The notes under the pieces are model-generated. The model had not been told where the DNA came from and did not search any database. It was given only the letters and a program-made list of their open reading frames with translations. A DNA stretch of 64,000 nucleotides from JACVRN01 sp963715565 (lineage in GTDB: Bacteria > Acidobacteriota > Blastocatellia > Pyrinomonadales > Pyrinomonadaceae), in NCBI GenBank assembly GCA_963715565.1, contig OY970256.1:1612001-1676000 (forward strand). The letters are read 5' to 3'. Each line of letters starts with the position of its first letter. The stretch's first letter is position 1. Both the position numbers and the translations under genes were made by a program. Shown here piece by piece: positions 15,905 to 24,773 of this stretch.

Positions 15905-18130
15905 TTACCTCTGCACTTGATATTGAGCCGAAGTTAAAACCAGATAGATGGAGGTCTGCGCGCGACGCAAACTGCCCGAAGCGTCCGTCGCCGTGATGCC
16001 GCGATAAGCGTTGCCGATTTGTGTACGCATCGCCTGCGACATAGTGCCGTGTAGCAGGAGCGCATCGAGCGCATTCAAGAGCGGCGTCGGGTCGTTCGGA
16101 TTCGAAGCGAGCGCCTGCATCTGCGCTAGATCGAGCGAAGTGCCGTTGGGAGAATTGGCGCTCACGCCGAGGCCGCTATAAATAATCGTGTTGACGAAGT
16201 TGGCGCGGCGCAGGTCCGTGGAGGTCGAGAGGATGCCGAACTCCGGCCCGAAGAGATCAGAGCCCGCGAGCGTGTTGTCCGCCGGGAAATAACTGAAGAC
16301 GGAGGGGGGCCGCCAGAGGTCTTGATCCATGTTGAGGGCATTGCCTGCAAAGTTGCCGTCGGATTGTCCCGTCCCGCTAAAGGCGCGCGCGTCGAAGGCG
16401 CGCATGATGCCCGTGATAAAGAAGACGGGCTCGCGCAAGCGCCCGTAAGAGGTCGCGGTCTTCGAGTCGCCGCGCGCTTCCACGTCAAGAAGTATGGCTT
16501 CGACAACGTAGCGCAGTTGCTGCGGGTCTGTGCGACGGTTGTTAAAGACGGTCGCAACGCGGTCTACGTAAGCGGGCGAGGGGTTGCTTGTGACGAGTCG
16601 CTGAATCAACTGCTTCGAGATGAACGGCCCTGTGTTCGGGTGATAGAAGATGTTGTCAATCGCCGCGTTCAAATCTGCGGTTGAGCCCTGGCCTGCGGGC
16701 AGAAATCCCGTCGTGGCCGGGTAAACCATAAGCTGCTTTGCGCCCGCGTCATGATTGTTTTCCGAAGGCACGGTCATGGGGTTGATGTAATCCGCCACAC
16801 CCTGCTGGCCCGCCACGCCAAGAATGCGCCAGCCCGTAAAGACGCGTGCAAAGCTGTCGACTGTGGTCTGGTCGTAGGTCGGGATGCGGTTGCCCTGCGC
16901 GTCCAGCTTGGGCGTGCCGTCGTTGTTCAACTGGTCAACGCCGATGGAGAAAAGCTGTAAGACTTCGCGCGCGTAATTCTCGTTCGGGTTCTGGCGGCTG
17001 GAGCGCGCCATGTCCAGATAATCGCCCATCGCAGGGTTGAGCGTTATCTCGTAAAGAATCTGCCGGTAGTTGCCGAAGGCGTTGCGGTCAAGGATGCGCA
17101 GGTAAGCCGCCATGTAGCTCGGCTGACCAATCTCGCGACCCGAGACCACCAGAATTTGATGAAGCGCAAAGGTCACGCGCTGGCGCAACTGGTCACGCTG
17201 GTACATAGCGTTCTGGAAGAAGCGCAACTGTAGCGGGTACATAGTGTAGTTGTCGCGCACGCAGGTTGCAGCCGAGCCAGCCGGACACCCTATGTTCTGG
17301 TCAATCTGCTGTAGCGGAAGCTGCGGGTAGCCTGAAGCGGGCAGCGCGAACTGCTCGTCCAGATAGCCCCTAACGCCGAGCGTCTGGACGCGCGCCAACT
17401 CCGCAGAGTTCGGTCCCCAGCTAGACTGTTCAAGAAAACGCACGGCGTCGGCGCTTGAAGCCAGAGGCGTTGGCGAAGGCGTTGGTGAAGGCGTCGGTGT
17501 CGGAGTTGGTACTGGTGTTGGAGTCGGAGTCGGCGACGGTGTAGGTGTTGGAGATGGTGTTGGAGTCGGAGTTGCTGTTGGAACAGGAACCGGCGGATTG
17601 GGAACAGGCGTGGGCACCGCGCCTTGATCGTCCGCAGGGCCGCCGCCGATGTGGCCTATGCCAACGCGCACGCGGTTGCTCGATGCGCCGCGCAGTGTCA
17701 GACGCACGAGCACGTCCCCCAAATCGCCCATCTGATCATTGAGCCGAACGACGACGCCGTAGAGCCATGGGAAGCCCGGCATCACGCCGACGTATTCTAC
17801 CGTCATCGGATAGATGTGATGCGCCGCGTCTTCGGCGTCCGCCGTCAGAGCGCCGGCCCCTTCGCCCGGAAGGAGATTGATGTTCATGGCAAAGAGCATG
17901 ACGCGCGTGCGACGGTCTGCGGACCAGGGCGCGTTCGAGGTCGGCTGAAAGGGCTCGCGCGCCCACGTTGGCGATTCAAGCGCCACGGCGCGCGTCGAAG
18001 TGGGCTCGCTAATCAATCGCGGAGCTGTTGTTTGTCCAAACCCTTTGGCGCTCGCGAGCATCAACAGGACACACGAGCAGACGGTCAGCAGCAGGCGTCT
18101 GCGACAGGCACGGGGGAAACACGTTTTCAT
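15905..18130 (-). CDS. DUF1800 exported protein with Pro-Thr-Ser linker
   Basis: About 741 residues from an ATG giving a clear signal peptide (RRRLLLTVCSCVLLMLASAKGFGQ); the frame is open 15 codons further upstream. Residues about 175-230 are an uninterrupted P-T/P-S linker made from a short DNA repeat (17460-17600). The DUF1800 domain follows: AVRFLEQSSWGPNSAEL, YMAAYLRILDRNAFGNYRQIL, NENYAREVLQLFSIG, FARVFTGWRI and FISKQLIQRLVTSNPSP. An N-terminal domain precedes the linker. The family is uncharacterised; its constant partner is DUF1501, found seven bases downstream. Probably periplasmic or surface-located. Confidence 0.9.
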   Translation of the reverse strand: MKTCFPRACRRRLLLTVCSCVLLMLASAKGFGQTTAPRLISEPTSTRAVALESPTWAREPFQPTSNAPWSADRRTRVMLFAMNINLLPGEGAGALTADAEDAAHHIYPMTVEYVGVMPGFPWLYGVVVRLNDQMGDLGDVLVRLTLRGASSNRVRVGIGHIGGGPADDQGAVPTPVPNPPVPVPTATPTPTPSPTPTPSPTPTPTPVPTPTPTPSPTPSPTPLASSADAVRFLEQSSWGPNSAELARVQTLGVRGYLDEQFALPASGYPQLPLQQIDQNIGCPAGSAATCVRDNYTMYPLQLRFFQNAMYQRDQLRQRVTFALHQILVVSGREIGQPSYMAAYLRILDRNAFGNYRQILYEITLNPAMGDYLDMARSSRQNPNENYAREVLQLFSIGVDQLNNDGTPKLDAQGNRIPTYDQTTVDSFARVFTGWRILGVAGQQGVADYINPMTVPSENNHDAGAKQLMVYPATTGFLPAGQGSTADLNAAIDNIFYHPNTGPFISKQLIQRLVTSNPSPAYVDRVATVFNNRRTDPQQLRYVVEAILLDVEARGDSKTATSYGRLREPVFFITGIMRAFDARAFSGTGQSDGNFAGNALNMDQDLWRPPSVFSYFPADNTLAGSDLFGPEFGILSTSTDLRRANFVNTIIYSGLGVSANSPNGTSLDLAQMQALASNPNDPTPLLNALDALLLHGTMSQAMRTQIGNAYRGITATDASGSLRRAQTSIYLVLTSAQYQVQR
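17460..17600 (-). repeat. Tandem GTT/GGAGTCGGA-type repeat coding a Pro-Thr linker
   Basis: About 140 bases of short degenerate repeats inside the DUF1800 gene, read on the minus strand as alternating PT and PS codons. Likely length-variable. Confidence 0.7.
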
Positions 18131-18311
18131 ACGTTGCCGCTCTCTTTCGCGTGACTCGTCGCGCGAAGTTAACAATGAGGCTTGTTTTTGAAACTTTGTG
18201 GAGGGGCAATCCTAGAATTGCTCAGGCAACAAAACTATAGCACACCAGCGCCAGAGCGGTGAATCCTTAATTTTGACGCACACCGGGCGGTTTTGGCCGA
18301 AAAATCTATAT

Positions 18312-18598
18312 GAAGAGAGGTCAGAGGTCGGAGGTTAGAGGTTAGTAAAAATTCAATTAGCCCCGGCAGGGGCGAAAGATAATAGCCCACGGCGTGAGCC
18401 GTGGGAACAAGCGTCGGCCATAATTATAAGAGCCCCTGAAAGGGGCGAAAGAAGTTCACGTCCGGATTTCTTTCGCCCCTTTCAGGAGCTCTTAATCTTG
18501 ATTCATCGCTCATCCCCACGGCTCACGCCGTGGGCTACTTTATTCCGCCCCTTTCAGGGGCTCGCTGCTTTTTACTAACCTCTGACCTCTCTTCTTCA
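18312..18598. repeat. Heptamer hairpin H11 (AGGTYAG word) enclosing a nested palindrome
   Basis: Left arm 18312-18351 repeats AGAGGTC/GGAGGTT/AGAGGTT; right arm 18568-18598 is the complement. The outer end of the right arm abuts the TGA of the ABC permease gene (18596-18598). The 204-bp family C element sits exactly between the arms. Confidence 0.75.
18359..18562. repeat. Nested palindrome element, family C copy 2
   Basis: 204 bp with the same plan as the copy at 10253: AGCCCCGGCAGGGGCG half-arm, CCCACGGCGTGAGCCGTGGG palindrome, central AGCCCCTGAAAGGGGCG with its complement, a second CCCACGGC palindrome, and the complementary end half-arm. No coding capacity. Confidence 0.75.
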
Positions 18599-19864
18599 CT
18601 CATACCTGAGACATTCTATAGGGTCGAGGCGCGAGGCTTTGCGCGCGGGCCAGACGCCGAAGACGAGGCCGACGCCGATGGAGACGCCGAGGCCCGCTAT
18701 CACGGCCCACGATGGAATCGAAGCTGGCAGAGACGGAATCAAAAGCATGATGAGCTGGCTGATGCCGACCGCAAGGAGCACGCCGAGTAGACCGCCCAGG
18801 AACGTCAGCGTCATGGCCTCGAAGAGAAATTGATAAACGATGTCGCGGCGGCGCGCGCCGATGGCCTTGCGCACGCCAATTTCCTGCGTGCGTTCCGTCA
18901 CAGACACGAGCATGATATTCATCACGCCTATGCCTCCGACCAGCAATCCAAGACTTGAGATAGCAATGGCAATCAAGCCGACCATCGCAGTGATCGCGTC
19001 AAACTGTTCTATAAATTTATCAGCCGTCTTGATGTCGAAGTTGTTGGGCTGGTCAAAGTTGACGTTGCGGCGGCGGCGCAGGATTTCTTCCGACTGCTCA
19101 AGCGCTTCGCTCGTCATGCCTGAGCGCGCCTTGATGATGAGCAGCAGGTAGCCTTTCGCGGGCGCAACCTTCTGCGCCGTGCGGAAAGGAATAAAGACGG
19201 CGTTGTCCTCTTCGTTTTCGCCGAAGAACCCGGCCTTTCTTTTTTCCAGCACGCCCACAATCTCAAAATTGTAGCCGCCCATTTTGACTTCCGTGCCGAC
19301 GATGTTGTGTTCCTGTCCGGGAAAGAGCGCCTCGGCGGCGTTGACTCCGATGACCATCACGTTGCGGCGCTGCGCATCGTCAGCTTCGGTGATAAAGCGG
19401 CCCTCGCGAATGATGATGTTGGTGATGCCCGCGTAGCTAGGCGACACGCCCTGCGTATTTCCCCAGCGATAGTTGTGTCCCTGATAAGTGATGTTGTCGT
19501 CGAAAGGGCCGCCCGAATAGCCAATGTTGGGCGCAACGTGCGCGACGTCTTCCACAGCCGTCGCCGCCTGCCTAATCGCTTCGCCGTCGCCGACCGTCAA
19601 GGGCTTGCGCAAGCGTTCCATGCGGTCTTCGGAAGTGCGCGGGCCTGTGGAAAGATGAAAGGCGTAGATGTTATTCGTCCCGTAGTCTTCGATGATGGCG
19701 ATGATGTTGCTGCGCAGGCCCGTGAGCAGCGAGGCGATGACGATGGCCGTCATCACGCCGATGACGATGCCGAGCACTGTGAGAAAGCTACGGAACTTGT
19801 GCGCTCTGATGCTGTCGAGCGCCATCAGTAGAATCTCTTTGGGAAAGAAGCGTGGAAGTCTCAT
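18596..19864 (-). CDS. MacB-type ABC transporter permease
   Basis: About 422 residues. N-terminal helix after HKFRSFLTVLGIVIGVMTAIVIASL, then a periplasmic MacB_PCD domain (to about residue 280), then three C-terminal helices of the FtsX fold with the family stretch GGIGVMNIMLVSVTERTQEIGVRKAIGARRRDI (given here in part) and the end ARKASRLDPIECLRYE. These permeases form dimers with a LolD/MacB-like ATPase for mechanotransmission, exporting substrates from the periplasm. ATG at 19864 has AGAGG seven bases upstream; a GTG at 19879 overlapping the previous stop is the alternative. No ATPase is adjacent, so it must be encoded elsewhere. Confidence 0.88.
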   Translation of the reverse strand: MRLPRFFPKEILLMALDSIRAHKFRSFLTVLGIVIGVMTAIVIASLLTGLRSNIIAIIEDYGTNNIYAFHLSTGPRTSEDRMERLRKPLTVGDGEAIRQAATAVEDVAHVAPNIGYSGGPFDDNITYQGHNYRWGNTQGVSPSYAGITNIIIREGRFITEADDAQRRNVMVIGVNAAEALFPGQEHNIVGTEVKMGGYNFEIVGVLEKRKAGFFGENEEDNAVFIPFRTAQKVAPAKGYLLLIIKARSGMTSEALEQSEEILRRRRNVNFDQPNNFDIKTADKFIEQFDAITAMVGLIAIAISSLGLLVGGIGVMNIMLVSVTERTQEIGVRKAIGARRRDIVYQFLFEAMTLTFLGGLLGVLLAVGISQLIMLLIPSLPASIPSWAVIAGLGVSIGVGLVFGVWPARKASRLDPIECLRYE

Positions 19865-19875
19865 CCTTCGACCTC

Positions 19876-21123
19876 TCACTTTCTGGCAAGCGCGATGATG
19901 GGGTCAAGCCGCGCCGCCTTGAATGCAGGATAGATTCCTGCAACCATCCCGACCGCGCTCGACACCACCAGCGCCAGCACGATGTAGCCGACGGTGATCG
20001 TCATCGGAATCGACGCGGCGATGGTTATCAGCCAGCACACGCCCGCCGCCAGAAAGAGCCCGAGGATACCGCCCAACGCACAAAGGAGCGCCGACTCTAT
20101 CAAAAACTGCATCAGGATTTGCTTTCTGGTTGCGCCCACAGCCTTGCGCAGCCCGACCTCGAAGGTGCGCTCCGTGACCGAGACGAGCATGATATTCATG
20201 ACCACGATGCCGCCCACAACAAGCGTGATAAAGGTAATGGGAATGACCACGCTCGCGATTGAGCCCGTGAACTCGTCTACCTGATTGTTGACCTCCTGGA
20301 CGTTGACCACGCCAAAATCATCATCTTCATTGCCCTTCAGTTTGCGCTTATTACGCAGGGCGAGCCGCGCGTCTTCAATGGTCGCGGAAAGGTTTTCGCG
20401 GCTCGAAGATTTCCCGTGAATCTGTATGCCGTTGGCCCCGCGCCCGAAAATCTGCCGGTGCGTCGTGATGGGAATGTAGACGTGACGGTCAATCGAATCG
20501 CCGAAGAAAGAGCCGCGTTTTTCCTCTACGCCGACCACGCGCAGGGGCAAGCCCCGTATCTTGAGCGTTTTGCCTATGGCGTCAACGTTCGGAAAGAATT
20601 TGTCTTTGATATCGCCGCCAAGGACGACCACAAGCGCCGAGCGCTCGACTTCGTCGGGCAGGATGAAGCGCCCATCAGCCACGGTTTTATCTTCGATCTC
20701 AACCATATTCGCCGTGACGCCTAAGATAAGCGCCGAGGGGAACTCCACGCCGTCCTGTTTGAGGTCTGTGACGTTATTGGCCTGCGCGCCGATTTCCGCG
20801 CACGAGTGGCAGTTGTCGCGCACCCACTCAAAATCGTCCCACTCCATGCGCTTATTGCGACGGTTGCGCCGCTCGAATTCCTCGTCGCTCATACGGCCCG
20901 CAAACGCCATACGCGCCATCATGAAATGGTTCGCGCCCAAAACTTTGGAGACGCGTTCAATAACATAAGTATTGAGCCCGCTGATGGAAGCGCCGACGAC
21001 GACCACCGACGCCACGCCGATGATGATGCCTATGAGCGTGAGAAACGCGCGCAGCTTGTGCGCGAAAATGGACTGGAGCGCAATCCGCGCCGCATCCGCA
21101 TAAAATGTATAAACGCTTCGCAT
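19876..21123 (-). CDS. MacB-type ABC transporter permease
   Basis: About 415 residues with the same plan as its downstream neighbour: HKLRAFLTLIGIIIGVASVVVV at the N-terminus, a large periplasmic domain, and a C-terminal FtsX module (GGIVVMNIMLVSVTERTFEV, LRKAVGATRKQILMQFLIES, KAARLDPIIALARK). The periplasmic part holds a CHSC motif (residue about 105), unusual for the family and possibly a disulfide. The start is uncertain: the ATG at 21123 gives a standard N-terminus, while a GTG at 21177 adds 18 residues; neither has a clear ribosome binding site. It is translationally close to the second permease, so the two may form a heterodimer. Confidence 0.87.
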   Translation of the reverse strand: MRSVYTFYADAARIALQSIFAHKLRAFLTLIGIIIGVASVVVVGASISGLNTYVIERVSKVLGANHFMMARMAFAGRMSDEEFERRNRRNKRMEWDDFEWVRDNCHSCAEIGAQANNVTDLKQDGVEFPSALILGVTANMVEIEDKTVADGRFILPDEVERSALVVVLGGDIKDKFFPNVDAIGKTLKIRGLPLRVVGVEEKRGSFFGDSIDRHVYIPITTHRQIFGRGANGIQIHGKSSSRENLSATIEDARLALRNKRKLKGNEDDDFGVVNVQEVNNQVDEFTGSIASVVIPITFITLVVGGIVVMNIMLVSVTERTFEVGLRKAVGATRKQILMQFLIESALLCALGGILGLFLAAGVCWLITIAASIPMTITVGYIVLALVVSSAVGMVAGIYPAFKAARLDPIIALARK

Positions 21124-21238
21124 GAGAGTATCGAAAGGAAGCCGCGTGCGCCGCCCCCACAAGGCTTTCCGGACCACATGGCTCTACGAATATAGACGCC
21201 GGAAGGTTTGATTTTATTAACAGACGCAGGTGGAACTT

Positions 21239-21658
21239 TTACTTTAGGGTGAAGAAACTAGGCGGGATGTCATGAACTATTGAACCGGATTGCGCTCTCT
21301 CCTCATGGTGCTTAATTCGATGACAGTTAGCGCAGAGAATAACGCATTTGCTTATTTCCTGTTTTATCATGTGGATGGCGAAGCCATGCCGGAGCATGTC
21401 AGCGACGTTGAATTCTTTTTCATCATAGTTCTTGTGATGAAAATCTAAAGCCCGAAAATCTGCAAACCCGCACCTTTCGCAAGTCAGTCCTTTCTTATAA
21501 TCATCGAGCCATTTCCTGAGCTTATTTCTTCTAGCGGCCTTGTCAGCCCGCGTACATTTTTGACACTTCAGACGACGATAGATTTTGCCAGCAACGATGT
21601 TACAAACCTCAAAGGATTCTTCAGGCTTTACTGTATTGCAGTATTTGCAGGTCTTCAT
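21239..21658 (-). CDS. HNH endonuclease-like protein with N-terminal zinc motif
   Basis: 139 residues. The N-terminus CKYCNTVKPEESFE...RLKCQKC looks like a zinc ribbon. The HNH part is LTCERCGF, then LDFHHKN and VILCANCHRIKHHEE, giving the two CxxC pairs and the catalytic HH...N/H set. Such proteins may nick DNA and are often part of mobile elements or prophages, but there is no other phage gene nearby. The frame continues upstream through a tRNA gene, which cannot be coding; the ATG before KTCKYC is therefore chosen. The gene lies directly downstream of tRNA-Pro, a common integration site. Confidence 0.75.
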   Translation of the reverse strand: MKTCKYCNTVKPEESFEVCNIVAGKIYRRLKCQKCTRADKAARRNKLRKWLDDYKKGLTCERCGFADFRALDFHHKNYDEKEFNVADMLRHGFAIHMIKQEISKCVILCANCHRIKHHEERAQSGSIVHDIPPSFFTLK

Positions 21659-21685
21659 GATAAAAGAGTTCTTAACAGAGTATGT

Positions 21686-21730
21686 AAAACAAAAAGCAGC
21701 GCACCAGACGGCGCACTGCTTTTTGTTTTT
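21686..21730 (-). terminator. Intrinsic terminator of the tRNA-Pro gene
   Basis: AAAAAGCAGTGCGCC / GGTGCGCTGCTTTTT stem (minus strand reading) with a 5-base loop and flanking T-run; it lies just 3' of the tRNA and upstream of the HNH gene start. Confidence 0.8.
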
Positions 21731-21734
21731 AAAG

Positions 21735-21809
<75 letters not shown>

Positions 21810-21848
21810 CAAATTGAAATTGGAGTGTAAGCGAGCGTCGCGTTTAAG

Positions 21849-22523
21849 TCAAACGGCGCGCTCCTCGGATTTGGCGGCGCGTGCTTTCTCGCGTCGTGAT
21901 TTGAGAAATTCTATGAGGGGCGGCATCAGTGAAAGCGCGACGACGATGATGACGACCCATTCGATGTGCTCGTCCAGATTGATGCCGAAACGGGACTTGA
22001 GAATGCTGCCCAGAAAATAGCCGGACAGAATCATGGAGAAGACCCAGAGAAAGCCGCCCACGACGTTGAAGACGACAAAGCGGCGATAGGGCATCCTGGC
22101 TGCTCCGGCGACAATCGGCGCGAAGGTGCGAACGATGGGCACAAAGCGCGCGATGATGATGGTCTTGCCGCCGTACTTGTCGTAAAAGCTTTGCGCCTTC
22201 TTTAAGTGGCTCGGGCGAAAGAGGAGCGATTTTTCCCGGCTGAAGATGCGCGGCCCCATCTTGAGGCCGGAGTAGTAGCCGACGGCGTCGCCCACGACCG
22301 CCGCGACAAAGAGCGAGACGAGCAGAATAAAAACATTGAGGTCGCCGCGCGCTGCGAAGAGACCGGCCACGACCAGTAGAGAATCGCCGGGAAGAAAAAA
22401 TCCTGCGGCCAGTCCCGTCTCCGCAAAGACCACGAAAAAGAGCACGGCATAGCCCGCGCCCGCTATGGTCTTCGGGTCAAGATATTGTTTGAGCAGGTGA
22501 AAAAGCTCGTACAGCGAGTCCAT
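21849..22523 (-). CDS. DedA-family membrane protein
   Basis: 224 residues with the VTT/SNARE-associated fold: FFVVFAETGLAAGFFLPGDSLLV (conserved acidic and GDSLL), then GDAVGYYSGLKMGPRIF, and the re-entrant FxxPxxRTFxPxxAG pattern seen as ARFVPIVRTFAPIVAGAARM. Five or so membrane segments. DedA proteins are linked to flipping of undecaprenyl phosphate and phospholipids, and to membrane potential and drug tolerance. The gene is 42 bases downstream of a POTRA-type gene on the same strand, so it may belong to the surE-pcm transcript. The usual acidic and arginine residues are all present. Confidence 0.9.
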   Translation of the reverse strand: MDSLYELFHLLKQYLDPKTIAGAGYAVLFFVVFAETGLAAGFFLPGDSLLVVAGLFAARGDLNVFILLVSLFVAAVVGDAVGYYSGLKMGPRIFSREKSLLFRPSHLKKAQSFYDKYGGKTIIIARFVPIVRTFAPIVAGAARMPYRRFVVFNVVGGFLWVFSMILSGYFLGSILKSRFGINLDEHIEWVVIIVVALSLMPPLIEFLKSRREKARAAKSEERAV

Positions 22524-22565
22524 TATCTTCCAGTCTTGACGAAAAAAGTTTTGCTCGACGCGCGC

Positions 22566-23873
22566 TCAATTAAAAGTGAGTGTGACGTCGACGGTTTGAT
22601 TCTGCTGTCTGGGCTTCTCGCTCGTCTCGGTTCCCCTGGGCCTCGTGGAGAGCGAGAAATCAATCAAATCTCTCAGCGGCTTACCCAGAAACTCTTTCAG
22701 ATAAGAGTTGTCGTAAACATCACCGGGCTTGAGCTTCCATGCCATCTTGATGCGCTCCTGATCATCTCCCGGCAGCCCCTGAACCGTGAGCGAGCCCATA
22801 CGATAGAGGCCGCCTTCTTTGACCGTGATGCGATAGGACACTTTTTTCGACGCGTCGTCAAACTCAGGCGTGGGTAAAACTTTCGCCATGATAAAGCCGC
22901 GCTTGCCGTAAGCTTTCAAAACTGCGGCGATACCGGTGTCGAACTTGATGCCGTTGGCGACTTCGCCTTCTCTCATCCCCAGCACGGGCTCAAGGTCCGG
23001 GGTGGAGATGATGTCGTTCCCTTCCCACAACACTTTGCCCAAAGAGTAAACCTCTCCTTCTGTGACCGGAATGGTCACGGCGACTCCGTTTTTACAGTCG
23101 TCTCCGGAGAAGGGTTTCGCAAGCGGGCGACTGAAGGCGGCGCGCACCTGTCCGCGCTCGCGGTAAAGCGGAAAGAGGTTGGTTCTGGCAAAGCTGTAGA
23201 CGAACTCGTTCGAATAGTCGTGCTTGAATAAGTCTTTTGATTTTTTGACCAGCTCGCTTTCAGGAATCCCGCTCGCTCCCGTAAAGCTCAGCGTGCAGAT
23301 GGGCATGCGCACGCCCTTGATGAAGAAGATGTGACGGGCGTTTGCGCCCGACGCCGTGGCCTCCGGCATGTACTCGACCTCGCCCTCGATTTTTCGCTCG
23401 CGAAGCAGCGCACCAAGGGCACGCGCTATAGATTCAGTCGCCCCGCCCGCTTCCGGAGCAGTGCCGTCAAAGCCCGGAATCTCCTTGCGTATCGCGGCGC
23501 GCAACTCCTCTTCCGTGAACCACACGAAGTTGTCGTAAACGATGGGCACGCCTCCCTTCATCTCTTCGACGATGAAGGTCACCACGGCCTGATTGTTGCT
23601 GACGCGATAACGGTAGCTCAGCTTTTTGAAGATGCCCTTTTCATAAAGCCTTTGCGCGGCGGCGTCGAGCATGGTGGGCTCAACCATCTGGCCCACCTGT
23701 AAGCCGGTCGCGGCATTGGCCTGCTCCTGACTGTAACGCTCAAGCCCCGTCCACTCGATCCTGCCCAACCGGACGGGCTTAGAGCCCGCGCCCTGCTGGC
23801 CCTGCGCGGCCAAGGGAGCGAACGAGAGCAATGCTGTCAGAAAAAATAACGGAAGGACGAAACGGATTCTCAT
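22566..23873 (-). CDS. Exported POTRA-repeat protein (BamA/TamA-like N-terminal type)
   Basis: About 435 residues from the ATG before RIRFVLPLFFL, a typical signal peptide ending near LAAQGQQ. The first unit is a POTRA domain: KPVRLGRIEWTGLERYS...LQVGQMVEPTMLDAAAQRLYEKGIFKKLSYRY, and further POTRA-like units recur (VYSLGKVLWEGNDIIS, LYRMGSLTVQGLPGDD). There is no C-terminal beta-barrel, so it is not a full BamA; it may be a periplasmic partner in outer-membrane assembly. The start codon lies at the end of a heptamer hairpin arm (H2), which replaces a normal ribosome binding site. It is followed by dedA. Confidence 0.72.
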   Translation of the reverse strand: MRIRFVLPLFFLTALLSFAPLAAQGQQGAGSKPVRLGRIEWTGLERYSQEQANAATGLQVGQMVEPTMLDAAAQRLYEKGIFKKLSYRYRVSNNQAVVTFIVEEMKGGVPIVYDNFVWFTEEELRAAIRKEIPGFDGTAPEAGGATESIARALGALLRERKIEGEVEYMPEATASGANARHIFFIKGVRMPICTLSFTGASGIPESELVKKSKDLFKHDYSNEFVYSFARTNLFPLYRERGQVRAAFSRPLAKPFSGDDCKNGVAVTIPVTEGEVYSLGKVLWEGNDIISTPDLEPVLGMREGEVANGIKFDTGIAAVLKAYGKRGFIMAKVLPTPEFDDASKKVSYRITVKEGGLYRMGSLTVQGLPGDDQERIKMAWKLKPGDVYDNSYLKEFLGKPLRDLIDFSLSTRPRGTETSEKPRQQNQTVDVTLTFN

Positions 23874-23975
23874 GATAATTTCAGTGCAAAAGTCAAAATG
23901 CAAAGTGCAGAATTAAAGAAGCTCTTTCTTTTCATTCTGCACTTTGCACTTTGCACTTTGCACTTATCATTTTCT
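23868..23975. repeat. Heptamer-periodic hairpin H2 (TGCAAAG word)
   Basis: Arms carry TTTGCAC repeated four times at exact 7-bp spacing (23938-23965) and the complement with TGCAAAR words. It fills the whole gap between the pcm stop and the POTRA gene start; the ATG of the latter is at one end. Confidence 0.85.
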
Positions 23976-23976
23976 T

Positions 23977-24669
23977 TTAGCTTTTCATCTCGGACGACCA
24001 GCCGTAGTGGCCTATGAGCGGGACGAAGGCGCACGCGCCGTGGTCTTCGTAGTCGTAGCCCTGCTCCGTTCGTATCGCGCGCACAAGGTGTTGCGACTCG
24101 CGCGTCTGGCCGACGGGGATGACGAGACGGCCACCGATTTTTAGCTGCGCCAGGAGCGGCTCCGGAACTTCGGGCGCGCCCGCCGCGACCAGGATAGCGT
24201 CGTAGGGCGCATGCGCGCTCCAACCCAGCGTGCCGTCGAAACACTTCACGGTTGCTTTGTGTATATCAAGGCTGCGGATGCGCGCCTGTGCTTCGCGCGC
24301 AAGTTCCGGTATGCGCTCGATACTGTAAACCTGCGCGGCGAGTCGCGCCAGCACAGCCGTTTGATAGCCGGAGCCCGCGCCGATTTCCAGCACGCGGTCG
24401 CGCGGGGTCAGCTCAAGCAATTCCGTCATGCGTGCGACGATGAAAGGCTGCGAGATGGTCTGGTTGGCGGCAATCGGCAGGGCGTGGTCACCGTAGGCGC
24501 GCGACTGTAAAGCTTCGGGGACGAAGAGGTGGCGCGGCAGTGTGAGCATCACGTCCAGCACACGACGGTCGCGTATGCCGTAATGGTCACGCAGACGCTC
24601 CACCATGCGCTCACGTGGGATGCGATAGTCGGACTGAGACGAACTGGGCCGCAGGGGTGCGGAACTCAT
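23977..24669 (-). CDS. pcm: Protein-L-isoaspartate O-methyltransferase
   Basis: 230 residues. Class I methyltransferase fold with VLEIGAGSGYQTAVLA as the S-adenosylmethionine loop (residue about 93), preceded by the family-specific ALPIAANQTISQPFIVARM and followed by YSIERIPELA, YDAILVAAGAPEVPEPLL and LKIGGRLVIPVG. The enzyme methylates isoaspartyl residues in aged proteins to start their repair. It lies directly downstream of surE in the same direction, a widely conserved stress and stationary-phase pairing. The intergenic space is taken up by a heptamer hairpin. All motifs are intact. Confidence 0.94.
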   Translation of the reverse strand: MSSAPLRPSSSQSDYRIPRERMVERLRDHYGIRDRRVLDVMLTLPRHLFVPEALQSRAYGDHALPIAANQTISQPFIVARMTELLELTPRDRVLEIGAGSGYQTAVLARLAAQVYSIERIPELAREAQARIRSLDIHKATVKCFDGTLGWSAHAPYDAILVAAGAPEVPEPLLAQLKIGGRLVIPVGQTRESQHLVRAIRTEQGYDYEDHGACAFVPLIGHYGWSSEMKS

Positions 24670-24673
24670 AAGC

Positions 24674-24762
24674 TTTAGTAAGAAGTAAGCAGTGAGCAGT
24701 AAGCAGTCAAACGAAATTCGTTCTTCTTTTCACTGCTTACTGCTCACTGCTTACTTCCTAAA
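24674..24762. repeat. Heptamer-periodic hairpin H3 (AGCAGTR word)
   Basis: Left arm AAGTAAGCAGTGAGCAGTAA and beyond repeats a GTAAGCA/GTGAGCA word with 7-bp period; right arm is the complement. It occupies the surE-pcm gap, 11 bases from the surE stop. Confidence 0.85.
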
Positions 24763-24773
24763 CCTTTCACTCT

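Noticed and set aside
16162..16557. Alternative frames inside the DUF1800 gene and other long genes
   Set aside because: High-GC DNA yields long shadow frames; they lack family motifs and overlap clear genes.
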